From positions 744,001 to 808,000 of the forward strand of contig NZ_BSUM01000001.1 in the NCBI RefSeq assembly GCF_030161595.1: a stretch of DNA of 64,000 nucleotides. Direction: 5' to 3'. The position numbers and the translations under genes were made by a program. The first letter of the stretch is position 1. Each line of letters begins with the position of its first letter. This document shows, piece after piece, positions 16,433-27,034 of this stretch. The notes under the pieces were generated by a model that saw nothing but the letters and a program-made list of their open reading frames with translations, did no database searches and was not told where the DNA came from. This DNA is from Litorihabitans aurantiacus. GTDB lineage: Bacteria > Actinomycetota > Actinomycetes > Actinomycetales > Beutenbergiaceae.

Positions 16433-17743
16433 TCAGCCGCGGGCGTAGCGAAGGTCGGCGTCGTCGGGCGAGCACTCGGTGCCGATGCGCAGCGGGGCGA
16501 TCGCGCCACTCTCGCGCAGCGCGAGCAGCTCCTGCGTCATCCGCTGCTTGATCGCCCAGGGGTCGATCGTGTTGACGTAGATCTTGGTGCCACCCTCGAA
16601 CCCCGCCGGCACCTGCAGCCGCCACTTCAGCACGATGCGCCAGGGCATCGGCTCGACGACGTCGGGCGGCCGGTGGTGCCACTCCTCGTTCGTGGCCACC
16701 TGCGGCCCGGTCGCGGCGTGCATCGCGTGCAGGAGGTCGGACACGGCGCGGCGCTGCGCGGCGTCGTGCTCCCACGGCAGCTGGACCGGGGCGGTGGAGT
16801 AGATCTCGATGCTGGGGTGGCGGTGGCCGACCCCGGCGACGGCGACCGCGCCGTCGTTGCTCGCGATCACCAGCTGGTCCGCGCGCACCAGGTCGATGAC
16901 CGCCCGGTTGTACAGGTCGGGCTCCTCGCGCAGCATCGCGATCTCGCGCTGGGTCTGCGGGCCGTGGGCGTCGATGCCGACGAGCTGCTTGTGCAGGTGG
17001 TCGAACGTCGCACCGGCGGCGCGCAGCCAGTTCTGGAACACCGAGACGTAGCGGGCCGCGGGCTGGCGGGCGTAGGTGTCGCGCAGCGCCTCGACCGTGA
17101 AGTCGATGAAGTCGGCGTGCTCGAGCGGGGTGAGCGTGCCGGCGGCGGCGAGGTCCGCCGTCGTGCGGGCGTCGGCGCGCAGGTGGCGGCGGGCGACGAC
17201 GACGTCGTGCGAGCCCGCCATGAAGTCCTCGGTCACGCGCGCGAGGGCGGCCTCGTCGCCGGCCGCGGGCGCCAGCACCCCGCCGGCGGCCTCGCGGGCG
17301 GCCGTCAGGGCGAGGACGTGCTCGCGGCCGACCGGGTCGGCCAGGTAGTCGCGCGCCCACGCCGCGACGTCGGCGGGCGCGACGAACCCGTGGTTCGTGC
17401 GCCAGGAGGCGGCGGGGACGATCTCGAAGAGGTTGGCGAACCGGCGGACGTCGGCGACGTCGTCGGACAGGCGCGGGGCCGAGCGGCGCTCCGAGACGAG
17501 CACCTCCTGCCCGCGACGGACGAGGCGCGACTTCTCGGGCGTGGTCTCGAGGTAGCGCGCGGGGCAGAAGGCGCACAGGTCGTCGGCGTGCTCGGGGTCC
17601 TCGGGGGCGGGCGGGGCGCCGTCGCCGGAGTGGACCGGCAGCGGCCGGTGCGAGCGACCGGGGATGGTCCACACCTGCGTCCCGGTGAGCGGACCGACCT
17701 GACGGACGGTGCCGTCGGCGAGCCGGACGAGGGGGTGGGCCAT
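16433..17743 (-). CDS. DUF4921 family protein (galactose-1-phosphate uridylyltransferase-like)
   Basis: 436 residues. It has an N-terminal [17 protein letters not shown] (zinc-type CxxC with the TPPE-like motif), a central [20 protein letters not shown] with the HxHxQ-like signature of the HIT/GalT fold, and a second GalT-like half with [20 protein letters not shown] and [20 protein letters not shown]. The family resembles nucleotidyltransferases, but no reaction is established. Start ATG at 17743 ([17 protein letters not shown]). Confidence 0.8.
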   Translation of the reverse strand: MAHPLVRLADGTVRQVGPLTGTQVWTIPGRSHRPLPVHSGDGAPPAPEDPEHADDLCAFCPARYLETTPEKSRLVRRGQEVLVSERRSAPRLSDDVADVRRFANLFEIVPAASWRTNHGFVAPADVAAWARDYLADPVGREHVLALTAAREAAGGVLAPAAGDEAALARVTEDFMAGSHDVVVARRHLRADARTTADLAAAGTLTPLEHADFIDFTVEALRDTYARQPAARYVSVFQNWLRAAGATFDHLHKQLVGIDAHGPQTQREIAMLREEPDLYNRAVIDLVRADQLVIASNDGAVAVAGVGHRHPSIEIYSTAPVQLPWEHDAAQRRAVSDLLHAMHAATGPQVATNEEWHHRPPDVVEPMPWRIVLKWRLQVPAGFEGGTKIYVNTIDPWAIKQRMTQELLALRESGAIAPLRIGTECSPDDADLRYARG

Positions 17744-17874
17744 GCCTCAAGGATTCCAGCGCACGAGGCGTGGGAGGGCTCGCCGGTGCCCCGGGGGCGG
17801 TCACAAGGTCACAACGATTCGCGGGTGCGCGTGACGAGGGCCACGCGCACGGGCGCGTTCGTAGACTGGCGACC

Positions 17875-19050
17875 ATGCGAGTGCTGGCCGCCCTGTCCGG
17901 AGGAGTCGACTCCGCCGTCGCCGCCGCGCGCGCCGTGGACGCGGGGCACGACGTCGTCGGCGTGCACATGGCGCTCTCGCGCAGTCGCGCGCAGCACCGC
18001 AACGGCAGCCGCGGCTGCTGCTCGCTCGAGGACGCCTCGGACGCGCGCCGGGCCGCGGACGTGCTCGGCATCCCGTACTACGTGTGGGACCTGTCGGAGG
18101 AGTTCACCGAGACCGTCGTGGCCGACTTCGTGTCCGAGTACGCCGCCGGTCGCACGCCCAACCCGTGCGTGCGCTGCAACGAGCACATCAAGTTCTCGGC
18201 GCTCCTGGACCGGGGGATCGCGCTGGGGTTCGACGCCGTCGCGACCGGGCACTACGCGCGCATCTCGCGCGGCGGTCCGGGCGGCGGTGACGGCGTGGGC
18301 GCCCCGTCGCTGCACCGCAGCCTCGACCCGCTGAAGGACCAGTCGTACGTGCTGGCGGTGATGGGCGCCGAGCGTCTCGCACGCTCGCTGTTCCCGCTCG
18401 GCGACGTCGCCTCCAAGGAGCAGGTGCGCGCCGAGGCGGCCGCGCGCGGCCTGAGCGTCAGCGCCAAGCCCGACTCCTACGACATCTGCTTCGTGGCCGA
18501 CGGCGACACCCAGGGCTTCCTGCGCTCCCACCTCGGCTCGCGTCCGGGCGAGATCGTGGACGACGCGGGCGACGTCATCGGGGCGCACGACGGTGCGTAC
18601 GCGTTCACGGTGGGCCAGCGCAAGGGGCTGCAGCTGCCGCGCCCGGCTGCCGACGGCCGGCCGCGGTACGTGCTCGAGGTCGACACCGAGGCGAACCGCG
18701 TGATCGTGGGGCCGGACGAGCTGCTGTCGGTGCGCGACGTCGTCGGGCGCGGCGTGGTGTGGCTGGCGCCGGACGTCCCCGCGGACACCGAGACCGAGGT
18801 GACCGTGCAGGTGCGCGCGCACGGCGAGCCGCAGGCGGCGACGATCCGGGTCGCGCCCGGCGCCGACGGCGAGGAGCCCGAGCTGCTGGTGCGGCTGCAC
18901 GCGCCGCTGCGCGGGCTCGCGCCGGGCCAGAGCGTCGTGGTGTACGACGGCGACCGCGTGCTCGGGCAGGCGACGGTCGCGCTGACCGGGCGGCGTGCAC
19001 TCGAGCACGGGCGTGCCGCAGCACCGCTCGGCGCTGGCGCCCCGGCGTGA
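17875..19050 (+). CDS. mnmA: tRNA-specific 2-thiouridylase MnmA
   Basis: 391 residues. It thiolates U34 of tRNA Lys, Glu and Gln. The PP-loop is [20 protein letters not shown] at the N-terminus; the two redox/catalytic cysteines sit in [16 protein letters not shown] and [13 protein letters not shown]; the C-terminal barrel contains [20 protein letters not shown]. The ATG follows TAGACT by 7 nt, so the start fits a leaderless mRNA. The downstream gene overlaps it by 4 nt (GTGA). Confidence 0.97.
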   Translation: MRVLAALSGGVDSAVAAARAVDAGHDVVGVHMALSRSRAQHRNGSRGCCSLEDASDARRAADVLGIPYYVWDLSEEFTETVVADFVSEYAAGRTPNPCVRCNEHIKFSALLDRGIALGFDAVATGHYARISRGGPGGGDGVGAPSLHRSLDPLKDQSYVLAVMGAERLARSLFPLGDVASKEQVRAEAAARGLSVSAKPDSYDICFVADGDTQGFLRSHLGSRPGEIVDDAGDVIGAHDGAYAFTVGQRKGLQLPRPAADGRPRYVLEVDTEANRVIVGPDELLSVRDVVGRGVVWLAPDVPADTETEVTVQVRAHGEPQAATIRVAPGADGEEPELLVRLHAPLRGLAPGQSVVVYDGDRVLGQATVALTGRRALEHGRAAAPLGAGAPA

Positions 19051-20156
19051 CCCTCACAATCTCGGGGCTGGGCGCGTGGCCCGGCCGGGACGAGCACGAC
19101 GCGTTCGCCGCGCACCAGGCGATCCTCGAGGTGCTGGCGGCCGCGCCGTCGGGCGTCGACGGGCTCCCGCACCTGGCGGTGCTGCCGGCGCGCGGGCCGT
19201 GGGCGGCGCCGATCGGTCGGACGCTCGCGCTGCTCGAGGCGATGCCGGCGGCGCTCGAACCGCACGGGTGGCGGCTGGCGGGGGCGCCGTCGGCCGAGCT
19301 GGTGCGGGCCGAACGGGTGCTCGCGGCGGACGTGGAGTCGTTCGCTCTCGCCGCCGCCGGCTACGACGGACCGCTCGCGGCGCCCGTGCTGGGGCCGTTC
19401 TCCCTCGCGGCGTCGGTGTGGCTGGGCGTGGGGGAGCGCGTGGTCGACGACGCGGGGGCGACCGCCGACGTCGTGGAGTCGCTCGGTGTGGGGCTGGGGC
19501 GGCACCTGGAGGCGGTGGCGTTCGCCGTGAGCGGCTCGCGTGCGGCGGCGGGGGCGCTGGCCGGAGCAGACGCGGTGCCGGACCCGCGCGATTCCGGTGA
19601 TTCCGGGCCCGCGGCAGTCTCGCCGGAGGCCCTGTCCGACACGGTCCTGGTGCACGAGCCGCTCCTGGCGGACGTGGTGTCCGGCCGCATCGCGACGTTC
19701 ACCGGCTCAGGACGGTTGCGTCCGCCCGAGTCGTCCTGGGTCAGCGCCCAGCTGGGACGCCTGGTCCAGGCGTGCGCGCCTCACCCCTGCGTACTGGTCG
19801 TGCCGCCCGACGCCGCGGCGATCGCGGTCGCCTCGGCCGCGGCCCCGCACGCCCTGGCCACCGACGTCACCGCCCTCGACCCCGCGGGCTGGGAGGCGCT
19901 GGCTGAGGCGGTCGAGTCCGGGCGGCGCGTGTGGGCGGCCTCGGTGCCGCACCGCCGGTCGGACGCCCGCCCGGACCCCGGCGCCGCGGCGCGTGCCGTG
20001 CTGACCCCGTGGCGGGCGATCGGCCTGCCGACGGCGGACCTCTCGTTCACCCTCGCCCCGCGGCCCGGACTGGGGATGCTCACGCCGTCGGCCGCCGCGG
20101 ACACGCTGCGCGACACCGCACGGACGGCGCTGGCGCTCGCGGAGCTCGTGGCGTAG
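19047..20156 (+). CDS. MetE-like (UROD/cobalamin-independent methionine synthase superfamily) protein
   Basis: 369 residues. It begins [19 protein letters not shown] and contains [20 protein letters not shown] and [20 protein letters not shown], the pattern of the actinobacterial 'methionine synthase' proteins that follow mnmA in many genomes. The C-terminus ends with [21 protein letters not shown] do not see the zinc-binding His-x-Cys of a true MetE, so methionine synthesis is doubtful. The GTG start overlaps the mnmA stop, suggesting co-translation and perhaps a link with tRNA or sulfur metabolism. Confidence 0.75.
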   Translation: MTLTISGLGAWPGRDEHDAFAAHQAILEVLAAAPSGVDGLPHLAVLPARGPWAAPIGRTLALLEAMPAALEPHGWRLAGAPSAELVRAERVLAADVESFALAAAGYDGPLAAPVLGPFSLAASVWLGVGERVVDDAGATADVVESLGVGLGRHLEAVAFAVSGSRAAAGALAGADAVPDPRDSGDSGPAAVSPEALSDTVLVHEPLLADVVSGRIATFTGSGRLRPPESSWVSAQLGRLVQACAPHPCVLVVPPDAAAIAVASAAAPHALATDVTALDPAGWEALAEAVESGRRVWAASVPHRRSDARPDPGAAARAVLTPWRAIGLPTADLSFTLAPRPGLGMLTPSAAADTLRDTARTALALAELVA

Positions 20157-20171
20157 GAGCCCCTGGCCTCC

Positions 20172-20711
20172 TCAGAACCGCACGAACACGATCCCGGTCG
20201 CCTCGACCGTCAGCGACACCGCCATCGCGAGCACCCCGCACCCGAGCACCAGGTGGACGAGCGCGCGCACCGGGCGACGTCGGCTCCCACCGTTCGCGAT
20301 GACACGTGCGGCGAAGCCGAACGTCAGCACGAGGGTCGCCGCAGGGACCACGAACGACCAGACCGGGTCGATCGCGTCGGGGTAGGTGGCCTTGAGGGTG
20401 AGCACCCCGAGCAGGAACGGGACGACGACACTCATCATCATCAGGAAGACGCCCGGGGCCACGAGCAGGCCGAACGGTGCCGGACGCGTGTCCGCCGAGA
20501 CCGGGACCACGGCGGTCGGAGTGGAACCCTGGGGCGGAACGCGGAGGTCTTGTCGGCGGGGAGAGGCGGGCTCCGCCGTCGACCGGGCCTGAGCCGGGCG
20601 CGGCGGTCCCGGTGACGGCCGCGACGGCGCCGGTCGCGGCCCGGGGCCGGCGGCGCGCGGTGCCGGCCCGCGCTGCTGCCCGTACGGCCCGGAGGGCGAC
20701 TGCCCGCTCAT
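20172..20711 (-). CDS. Membrane protein with proline-rich cytoplasmic N-terminus
   Basis: 179 residues. The first 75 residues are rich in Pro, Gly, Arg and Ser (QQRGPAPRAAGPGPRPAPSR), likely disordered. Three to four hydrophobic segments follow (GLLVAPGVFLMMMSVVVPFL, WSFVVPAATLVLTFGFAARV, ALVHLVLGCGVLAMAVSL). Its start overlaps the stop of the small upstream membrane-protein gene (ATGA), so the two form an operon. No family recognised. Confidence 0.7.
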   Translation of the reverse strand: MSGQSPSGPYGQQRGPAPRAAGPGPRPAPSRPSPGPPRPAQARSTAEPASPRRQDLRVPPQGSTPTAVVPVSADTRPAPFGLLVAPGVFLMMMSVVVPFLLGVLTLKATYPDAIDPVWSFVVPAATLVLTFGFAARVIANGGSRRRPVRALVHLVLGCGVLAMAVSLTVEATGIVFVRF

Positions 20712-20962
20712 CCGGTCACGACCATCGTCACCAGCACGATCGCCCCCGCGATCATGAGCGATGCGAGAGCGGGCCGGCGACGAGCGTCCACGAGCGCACC
20801 GACGGCGAGCGAGAACGCTCCGGCCGCCAGCAGCAGCGGGTCGAGGAGCGCCTGCCGTATCTCCGGCGCCACCGGGCAGTCGAGGTCACCGACCCGGCAG
20901 TCCCCGAGCGCGTCGAGGGCCGGTGCGGCGTCGTTCGCCCAGCGCCACCCGAGCTGCGACAT
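20708..20962 (-). CDS. Small membrane protein
   Basis: 84 residues with two hydrophobic segments in the second half (LLLAAGAFSLAVGALVDARR and ALASLMIAGAIVLVTMVVTG). The N-terminal part has a CRVGDLDCPVAPE cysteine pair that would lie outside the cell if the first segment exports it. TAGGCT ends 6 nt before the ATG (leaderless). It is divergent from the gene at 21057. Confidence 0.65.
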   Translation of the reverse strand: MSQLGWRWANDAAPALDALGDCRVGDLDCPVAPEIRQALLDPLLLAAGAFSLAVGALVDARRRPALASLMIAGAIVLVTMVVTG

Positions 20963-21056
20963 GCTCGGAGCCTAGTCTCGGGCCACTCGCCGCGCCCGGG
21001 TGTCGGCGAACCACCCCACCCGTGGCCCGCGAGACCCGCCGAGGCATACTGGCGAA

Positions 21057-21476
21057 ATGATCGCGATCGCCCTCGCCCAGGAGCTCGCCGGTGCCGGTCT
21101 GCGCTGGCAGCCCCGCTCCGGAGACACCTTCACGATCCCGGGGGAGGCGTTCGAGGGGGAGTCCTTCGCCGTCTCCGAGCTGACGATCGAGGTGCACACC
21201 TACCCCAGCGGTCAGGTGCTCGGCTTCAACGGCACCACCGAGTGGGCGCTGGACTCCGTCGCCGTCGAGGACACGCTGTGGCTCCCGCGCGAGGACCAGC
21301 TGCGCGAGCTGCTCGGCCAGACCTTCATCGCGCTCACGCGGGACGACGCCGCCTACGTCGTGCACGTCGTCGACGCCGTGACCGGGGAGGACGACGCCTA
21401 CTCCGCCGCGACCCCCGTCGACGCCTACGCCCAGGCGCTGCTCGCCCTGCTGGTGCAGGCGGACGCGGCAGGCTGA
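21057..21476 (+). CDS. Conserved hypothetical protein
   Basis: 139 residues, acidic, no membrane segment. It begins MIAIALAQELAGAGLRWQPR and has the conserved look of a small actinobacterial family that databases sometimes label as pilus assembly protein CpaE (GDTFTIPGEAFEGESFAVSE, EVHTYPSGQVLGFNGTTEWA). I know of no experimental role. It is 3 nt upstream of pxpA and may be co-transcribed, although the function need not be related. Confidence 0.75.
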   Translation: MIAIALAQELAGAGLRWQPRSGDTFTIPGEAFEGESFAVSELTIEVHTYPSGQVLGFNGTTEWALDSVAVEDTLWLPREDQLRELLGQTFIALTRDDAAYVVHVVDAVTGEDDAYSAATPVDAYAQALLALLVQADAAG

Positions 21477-21478
21477 CC

Positions 21479-22221
21479 GTGGCCGCGAGCGCTTCCTCGG
21501 CCGTCACCGTCGACCTCAACGCCGACCTCGGCGAGGGTGTGGGCGACGACGCCGCGATCCTGGAGGTCGTCACGAGCACCTCGATCGCGTGCGGCGGTCA
21601 CCGCGGCGACGCCGCCTCCATGCGCGAGGCGGTGCGCCTGGCGCACGCGCGCGGCGTCGTCGTCGGCGCCCACCCCTCCTACGTCGACCGCGAGGGTTTC
21701 GGTCGGCGCCGGCTCGACGTCGCCCCCGACCTCCTGCTCGCCCAGGTGCTGGCGCAGGTGCGCGACCTCGAGACGCACGCGCGCGCCGTCGGGACGCGCG
21801 TGCGCTTCCTCAAGGCGCACGGCGCGCTGTACAACGTCGCGATGGTCGACGACGGCGTGGCTCGCCTCGTGCTCGAGGTCGCCGAGCGGGCGCTGCCCGA
21901 GACCCTGCCGGTGCTCGGGCTGCCGGGGTCCGTGCTGGCACGCCTCGCCGCTGAACGCGGGGTGCCGTTCGCCGCCGAGGCGTTCGCCGATCGCGGGTAC
22001 GCCGCCGACGGCACGCTGCTGCCGCGCGGCGAGCCAGGGGCGCTGCTGACGGAACCGGCGGAGATCGCCGCGCGCGTGCCGGCGCTCGCGGAGCGGGCGC
22101 GGACGATCTGCGTGCACGGCGACTCGCCCGACGCGCTCGCGCTCGCGCGCGCCGCGCGGGACGGGCTCGCGGCGGCGGGGTGGCGCTGCGCGCGTTCGTC
22201 GAGCCCGACGCCGATGCGTAG
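21479..22221 (+). CDS. pxpA: 5-oxoprolinase subunit PxpA (LamB/YcsF family), apparent frameshift near the end
   Basis: 247 residues after correction. The family motifs are clear: VTVDLNADLGEGVGDDAAIL, TSIACGGHRGDAASMREAVR, GAHPSYVDREGFGRR, and ICVHGDSPDALALARA near the C-terminus. PxpA works with PxpBC in ATP-dependent cleavage of 5-oxoproline to glutamate. As written the frame runs into pxpB; adding one C at about 22189 (GGCGCTGC) gives the normal ending GWRLRAFVEPDADA and a TAG at 22219-22221 overlapping the pxpB start. Start GTG at 21479 directly after the previous stop. Confidence 0.88.
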
Positions 22222-22843
22222 CCGCTGCTACGGCGAGCGGGACGTGCTCGTCGACGTCGCGTCCGCCGCGGTCGCGCACGTGCTCGCGGAACAGCTGCGG
22301 GGTCGGGAAGGCGTGCTCGACGTCGTCCCCGCCGCTCGTACGCTGCTGGTCCGGTGCGCGGAGCCGGCGGAGGCGCTGGACCTGGCGGCAGAGCTGGCCG
22401 AGAAGGACGAGCCCGCCGCCGACGTCGGGCCGGGCGGGGGACGCGAGGTCGTGATCGAGGTCGTCTACGACGGACAGGACCTCGCCCGCGTCGCGGACCT
22501 CGCGGGCCTGGGGGTGGACGAGGTGATCCGGCGGCAGACCGGTGCGACGTACACGGCGGCGTTCGCCGGCTTCGCCCCGGGCTTCTGCTACCTCGAGGGG
22601 CTCGACCCCGCCCTCGCGACGCCGCGGCTGGACGTGCCCCGCACCCGCGTTCCGGCGGGCTCGGTCGCGGTCGCCGCCGGGATGACGGCCGTCTACCCGC
22701 GCGCGAGCCCCGGCGGCTGGAACCTGCTGGGCCGGACCGACGCGGTGCTGTTCGACCTCGAGCGGGAAACGCCCGCCCTGATCGAGCCGGGCGACCGCGT
22801 GCGGTTCGTCGACCTCACGGCCCGGCGGCGGGGGCGCGCGTGA
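22214..22843 (+). CDS. pxpB: 5-oxoprolinase subunit PxpB (KipI family)
   Basis: 209 residues. It starts MRSRCYGERDVLVDVASAAV and contains TGATYTAAFAGFAPGFCYLE, RLDVPRTRVPAGSVAVAAGM and YPRASPGGWNLLGRTDAVLF, all diagnostic for the PxpB/KipI domain. The ATG overlaps the corrected pxpA stop. The downstream pxpC start overlaps the stop by 4 nt (GTGA). Confidence 0.92.
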   Translation: MRSRCYGERDVLVDVASAAVAHVLAEQLRGREGVLDVVPAARTLLVRCAEPAEALDLAAELAEKDEPAADVGPGGGREVVIEVVYDGQDLARVADLAGLGVDEVIRRQTGATYTAAFAGFAPGFCYLEGLDPALATPRLDVPRTRVPAGSVAVAAGMTAVYPRASPGGWNLLGRTDAVLFDLERETPALIEPGDRVRFVDLTARRRGRA

Positions 22844-23715
22844 TCGCCGTCGAGCGGATTGCGGGCCTCGGAATCCTGACCGACTTGGGGCGGCCGGGGT
22901 ACGCGCGGTGGGGTGTGACGCCGTCGGGCGCGTTTGACGTCGGGGCGCACCTGGCCGCGAACGCCGTGCTCGGCAACGCCCCGGGCGCCGCGACGATCGA
23001 GCAGCTGCTGGGGCCGCTGGTGCTGCGGGCGCGCCGCGCGTGCGTGCTGGCGGTGACCGGCGCCGAGGGTGACGTGCTGGTCGACGCGCTCGCGGTCGCG
23101 TCCGGGCGACCGTTCACGCTGCTGCCCGGGCGCGCGCTCACGATCGGCGCGCCGCGCGAGGGGCTGCGGCGCTACGTCGCGGTGCGCGGCGGGTTCGACG
23201 TCCCGCGCGTGCTCGGGTCACGCTCGCGCGACACGCTGGCCGGGCTCGGTCCGGCGCCGCTCGCGGTCGGGGACGTGCTCGCGGTGGGACAGGAGGTGGC
23301 GGGGCCGCTGCGGCCGCCGCCGGGGACGGACCTCGGCGGTGCCGTGGGCCGTGGCGGCACGGACGCCGCCGTCGCCCTCGACGTGCGGCCGGGCCCGCGT
23401 CCGGAGATGTTCGTGCAGGGCGCGTTCGAGGCGCTGGCGGAGCACGTGTTCACCGTGAGTCAGGAGAGCGACCGCGTCGCGGTCCGCCTGCTCGGCGCGG
23501 CCCCGGACCGTGCGGGGGCTGCCGAGCTGCCGTCGGAGGGGCTGGTGCCGGGTGCGGTGCAGGTCCCGCCGTCGGGCAGCCCCGTGGTCATGGGACCGGA
23601 CCACCCGCTCACGGGCGGCTACCCGGTGCTCGCGGTGCTGACGCGCGACGCGCTCGACCGCCTGGCGCAGCTGCGGCCCGGGACCCGCGTCCGCCTCGTG
23701 CCACGTCCGACCTGA
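22840..23715 (+). CDS. pxpC: 5-oxoprolinase subunit PxpC (KipA family)
   Basis: 291 residues. It starts VIAVERIAGLGILTDLGRPG and contains GVTPSGAFDVGAHLAANAVL, RYVAVRGGFDVPRVLGSRSR and PPSGSPVVMGPDHPLTGGYP, standard for the biotin-dependent carboxylase-like PxpC/KipA domain. With PxpA and PxpB it forms the prokaryotic 5-oxoprolinase complex. Arrangement and overlaps indicate one operon. Confidence 0.92.
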   Translation: MIAVERIAGLGILTDLGRPGYARWGVTPSGAFDVGAHLAANAVLGNAPGAATIEQLLGPLVLRARRACVLAVTGAEGDVLVDALAVASGRPFTLLPGRALTIGAPREGLRRYVAVRGGFDVPRVLGSRSRDTLAGLGPAPLAVGDVLAVGQEVAGPLRPPPGTDLGGAVGRGGTDAAVALDVRPGPRPEMFVQGAFEALAEHVFTVSQESDRVAVRLLGAAPDRAGAAELPSEGLVPGAVQVPPSGSPVVMGPDHPLTGGYPVLAVLTRDALDRLAQLRPGTRVRLVPRPT

Positions 23716-23784
23716 CGCCGCGGCACCCGTCGGCGGCCCGGATCCACTTCCCCACGCGTACGCCGACCCACCTAGCCTCGGCGG

Positions 23785-25166
23785 ATGCAGAGGGCGACGG
23801 CGGTGCGGTGGGCGGGGTGGGTGACGGCGGCGGCCGTCGTGGTCGGGGGCGTGATGCTGTGGCAGCGGCAGACCGCGCTCGTGGCGGGCGACGTCGCGTG
23901 GACGGCGACCGCGGAGGACCTCGATCTCGAGGGTTTCGGCGGGCTGAAGTTCGCCGCGCGTGCCGGCGACGCCGTGGCGCTGACCGGGCACGGTGGGACC
24001 CGGGTGATCGACCGCAGCACGGGTGAGCTCCTGGCTTCGCCGGATGTGCATGAGGTCCTGTGGCTGCGCCCGGACGGCTCGGGGGTGGGGGCGAGCCGGC
24101 CTGCCGAGGACGGGGTGCACACCGACGAGGTGGCGCTCCTGGGGTGGGACGCCGGGGGGCGCGAGACTGTCGAGCTCCTGGGCAGCGACATCGCGTCGAT
24201 CGTGGCCGGCGGCTCCTCCGAGGACGGCGGACTTGCCGCGACGTCGGTCGCCACGGTGGGGGCGACCGACGACGTCGTCGCCTTCTCCGGTTGCGTGCAT
24301 CCCCCTGTCCAGGGTTCCGAGGCGTGGTTCACGCCGCCTGGCGCGTGGCTGGTCGTGGTGGGGCTCGACGCGCGCACCGGTGCCGAGGTCTGGCGCACCG
24401 AGGGTGAGTCCCTGGGGCCGGGGGAGTGCCGCATCGGCACGACCCGAGTCCCGTCCGTCCTGTCCGAGTACGCGCTCGGGCTCGTCTCGACGCCTGATCC
24501 GGCGGACTTCCGCGACCGGAGCGGCTCGGTGGTCGTGCTCGACGTCGACTCCGGGGAGGTCGTCCTCCGCCGCGAGGCGAACGAGAAGCCGGGTCTCGAC
24601 CACGTCGGTGCGACCGTGGTGGTGCATGACGGGCGCGAGGTGGTGGCGTACGACATCGCCGCCGACGCCGAGCTCTGGCGGACCGCGCCGTGCACCGATC
24701 GGGTCGAGTTCGTCCATGTCGGGTCGGGGCGGGTCGACGTCTCGTGCGCGGACGGACCCCAGCCGGCGCTTGACGTCGGGACCGGTGAGACCCTCGTGGA
24801 GGAGGGCCTCGTCCTCGCGCGCTATGACCGCGCGATTCTCACCACCGAGGGCACACCGGAGGTGACGGCGGTCGACGCCGTCACGGGTGATCCGGTGTGG
24901 TCGCGCGACTTCTCGGTGCCGGACGGGTGGTCGCCGGACCTCGCGGCCAACCCGAGCGGCGAGCTCCTCACCGTCTCGGCGCGCGAACCGCAGATCGGCG
25001 ACAGGGTCGCCGACGACCGTCGCCTCTGGGCCCTTGATGTCGTCACGGGCGAGGAGGTCCTCGCGACCCGGGGGAGCGTCGCGTCGACCTGGTCGGCCTC
25101 GGCGGCCGCGGCATCGCCGTCGCCGACATCGAGAACGGCCGCCTGCACGCCGTCCTCGACGACTGA
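23785..25166 (+). CDS. PQQ-repeat-like beta-propeller protein, membrane-anchored, apparent frameshift near the end
   Basis: About 460 residues. An N-terminal anchor (WAGWVTAAAVVVGGVMLWQR) is followed by repeats of the type DRSTGELLASPDVHEVLWLR, LDARTGAEVWRTEGESLGPG and VTAVDAVTGDPVWSRDFSVP, the quinoprotein-like propeller pattern. Two cysteine pairs (FSGCVHPP, PGECRIG; APCTDRVEF, VDVSCADG) would lie outside the cell. Adding one G to the GGGGG run at 25070-25074 restores ERRVDLVGLGGRGIAVADIE and a TGA at 25164. Start ATG at 23785, 6 nt after TAGCCT. Ligand unknown. Confidence 0.75.
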
Positions 25167-25201
25167 GCGACGACTGAGCGACGACTGAGCGACGACCGAG
25201 C
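25158..25201. repeat. 11-nt tandem repeat (GACGACTGAGC), four units
   Basis: Units begin at 25158, 25169, 25180 and 25191 (the last is GACGACCGAGC). The first unit contains the corrected stop codon of the propeller gene, so the repeat multiplies TGA codons downstream in different frames. Confidence 0.9.
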
Positions 25202-25229
25202 GCCCCGCACCCCCTCTAGACTCGGGGCC

Positions 25230-25529
25230 ATGCCCACGTTCAACTCCGAGGAAGTCGCGCGCCTCGCGGCGCTCGCGCGGATCGACCTCACCCCCGACGA
25301 GCTGACGCGGTTCGCGGGCGAGCTCGAGGTCATCGCGCAGGCCGTCGAGAAGGTCAGCGCGATCGCGACCGACGACGTCCCCGCGACCAGCCACCCGATC
25401 CCGCTGACGAACGTCTACCGGGAGGACGTCGTGTCCGACGTCGTGGACCGCGACGAGGTGCTCGCCTCGGCACCCGCGTCGCAGGACGGCAAGTTCCTCG
25501 TCCCGCAGATCCTGGGGGAGGAGGCGTGA
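25230..25529 (+). CDS. gatC: Glutamyl-/aspartyl-tRNA amidotransferase subunit C
   Basis: 99 residues. Typical Gat[21 protein letters not shown] at the start, [20 protein letters not shown] in the middle, and [20 protein letters not shown] near the end. It stabilises GatA and GatB in the complex that converts Glu-tRNA(Gln) and Asp-tRNA(Asn). ATG 7 nt after TAGACT (leaderless type). The stop overlaps the gatA start. Confidence 0.96.
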   Translation: MPTFNSEEVARLAALARIDLTPDELTRFAGELEVIAQAVEKVSAIATDDVPATSHPIPLTNVYREDVVSDVVDRDEVLASAPASQDGKFLVPQILGEEA

Positions 25530-27034
25530 GCGCGAACCTCACCCGCACCACCGCCGCCGACCTCGCCGCGCTGCTGAGCACCGGCGACGTCTCCGCCGTC
25601 GAGGTCGCGCAGGCGCACCTCGACCGCATCGCGGAGGTCGACGGCGACGTCCACGCCTTCCTGCACGTCGACGCCGCCGACACCCTCGCCCAGGCACGCG
25701 CCGTCGACGACGCCCGCGCCGCCGGCACCGACCTGCACGAGCTGGCCGGCGTCCCGATCGCCGTCAAGGACGTCGTCGTCACGCGCGGCACGCCCACGAC
25801 CGCCGGCTCCCGCATGCTCGAGGGCTGGATCCCGCCCTACGACGCCACGCTCGTGGAGAAGCTCCGCGCCGCCGGTCTGCCGATGCTCGGCAAGACCAAC
25901 ATGGACGAGTTCGCGATGGGCTCCAGCACGGAGCACTCCGGCTACGGCCCCACGCGCAACCCGTGGGACCTCACCCGCATCCCGGGCGGATCCGGCGGCG
26001 GCAGTGCCGCGGCGCTCGCGGCCTTCGAGGCCCCGCTCTCGATCGGCACCGACACGGGCGGCTCGATCCGCCAGCCCGCCGCGGTCACCGGCACGGTCGG
26101 CGTCAAGCCGACCTACGGCTCCGTCTCGCGCTACGGCCTCGTGGCGCTCGCGAGCAGCCTCGACCAGGCCGGCCCGTGCGCGCGCACCGTGCTCGACGCC
26201 GCCCTGCTGCACGAGGTCATCGGCGGGCACGACCCGCGCGACTCCACCTCGCTGCCGCAGCCGGCCACGGGCTACGCCGACGCCGCGCGCCTGGGCGCCT
26301 CGGGCGACCTCACCGGCGTGCGCGTCGGCGTCGTGAAGGAGCTCGCGGGTGAGGGCTACCAGCGCGAGGTCAGCGAGGCGTTCGCGCGCAGCGTGCGCGA
26401 GCTCGAGGCCGCCGGCGCCGAGGTCGTCGAGGTGTCCTGCCCGTCCTTCGAGGCGGCGCTCGCCGCCTACTACCTGATCCTCCCGGCCGAGGCGTCCAGC
26501 AACCTGGCGAAGTTCGACGGCATGCGGTTCGGCCTGCGCGTCGAGCCGAGCGAGGGCCCCGTGACCGCCGAGCGCGTCATGGCCGCCACACGCGGTCAGG
26601 GCTTCGGCGCCGAGGTCAAGCGCCGCATCATCCTCGGCACCTACGCGCTCTCGGCCGGCTACTACGACGCCTACTACGGCAGCGCGCAGAAGGTTCGCAC
26701 GCTGATCCAGCGCGACTTCGCCGCCGCCTACGAGCAGGTCGACGTGCTCGTCTCGCCGACCGCCCCCACCACGGCGTTCAAGCTCGGCGAGAAGCTCGAC
26801 GACCCGCTGGCGATGTACCTCAACGACGTCGCCACCATCCCCGCCAACCTCGCGGGCGTGCCCGGCATCTCGGTCCCCAACGGGCTCGACGACGCCGGCC
26901 TCCCCATCGGCGTCCAGGTGCTCGCCCCGGCCCGCGCCGATGACCGGCTCTACCGCGTCGGCGCGGCGATCGAGCACCACGTCCGCTCGTCCCAGGGCGA
27001 TCTCCTCGCCCGCATCCCGGAGGTCCACCGATGA
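25526..27034 (+). CDS. gatA: Glutamyl-/aspartyl-tRNA amidotransferase subunit A
   Basis: 502 residues, amidase-signature enzyme that releases ammonia from glutamine. The triad region is visible: [14 protein letters not shown] (Lys), [20 protein letters not shown] and [20 protein letters not shown] (cis-Ser and nucleophile Ser). [20 protein letters not shown] is also diagnostic. GTG start at 25526 overlaps the gatC stop by 4 nt; gatB overlaps its stop by 4 nt. Confidence 0.97.
   Translation: MSANLTRTTAADLAALLSTGDVSAVEVAQAHLDRIAEVDGDVHAFLHVDAADTLAQARAVDDARAAGTDLHELAGVPIAVKDVVVTRGTPTTAGSRMLEGWIPPYDATLVEKLRAAGLPMLGKTNMDEFAMGSSTEHSGYGPTRNPWDLTRIPGGSGGGSAAALAAFEAPLSIGTDTGGSIRQPAAVTGTVGVKPTYGSVSRYGLVALASSLDQAGPCARTVLDAALLHEVIGGHDPRDSTSLPQPATGYADAARLGASGDLTGVRVGVVKELAGEGYQREVSEAFARSVRELEAAGAEVVEVSCPSFEAALAAYYLILPAEASSNLAKFDGMRFGLRVEPSEGPVTAERVMAATRGQGFGAEVKRRIILGTYALSAGYYDAYYGSAQKVRTLIQRDFAAAYEQVDVLVSPTAPTTAFKLGEKLDDPLAMYLNDVATIPANLAGVPGISVPNGLDDAGLPIGVQVLAPARADDRLYRVGAAIEHHVRSSQGDLLARIPEVHR

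Noticed and set aside
20477-22843. A natural PxpA-PxpB fusion protein
   Set aside because: The joint region is out of frame with the PxpA ending; the repaired sequence gives separate, overlapping pxpA and pxpB genes.
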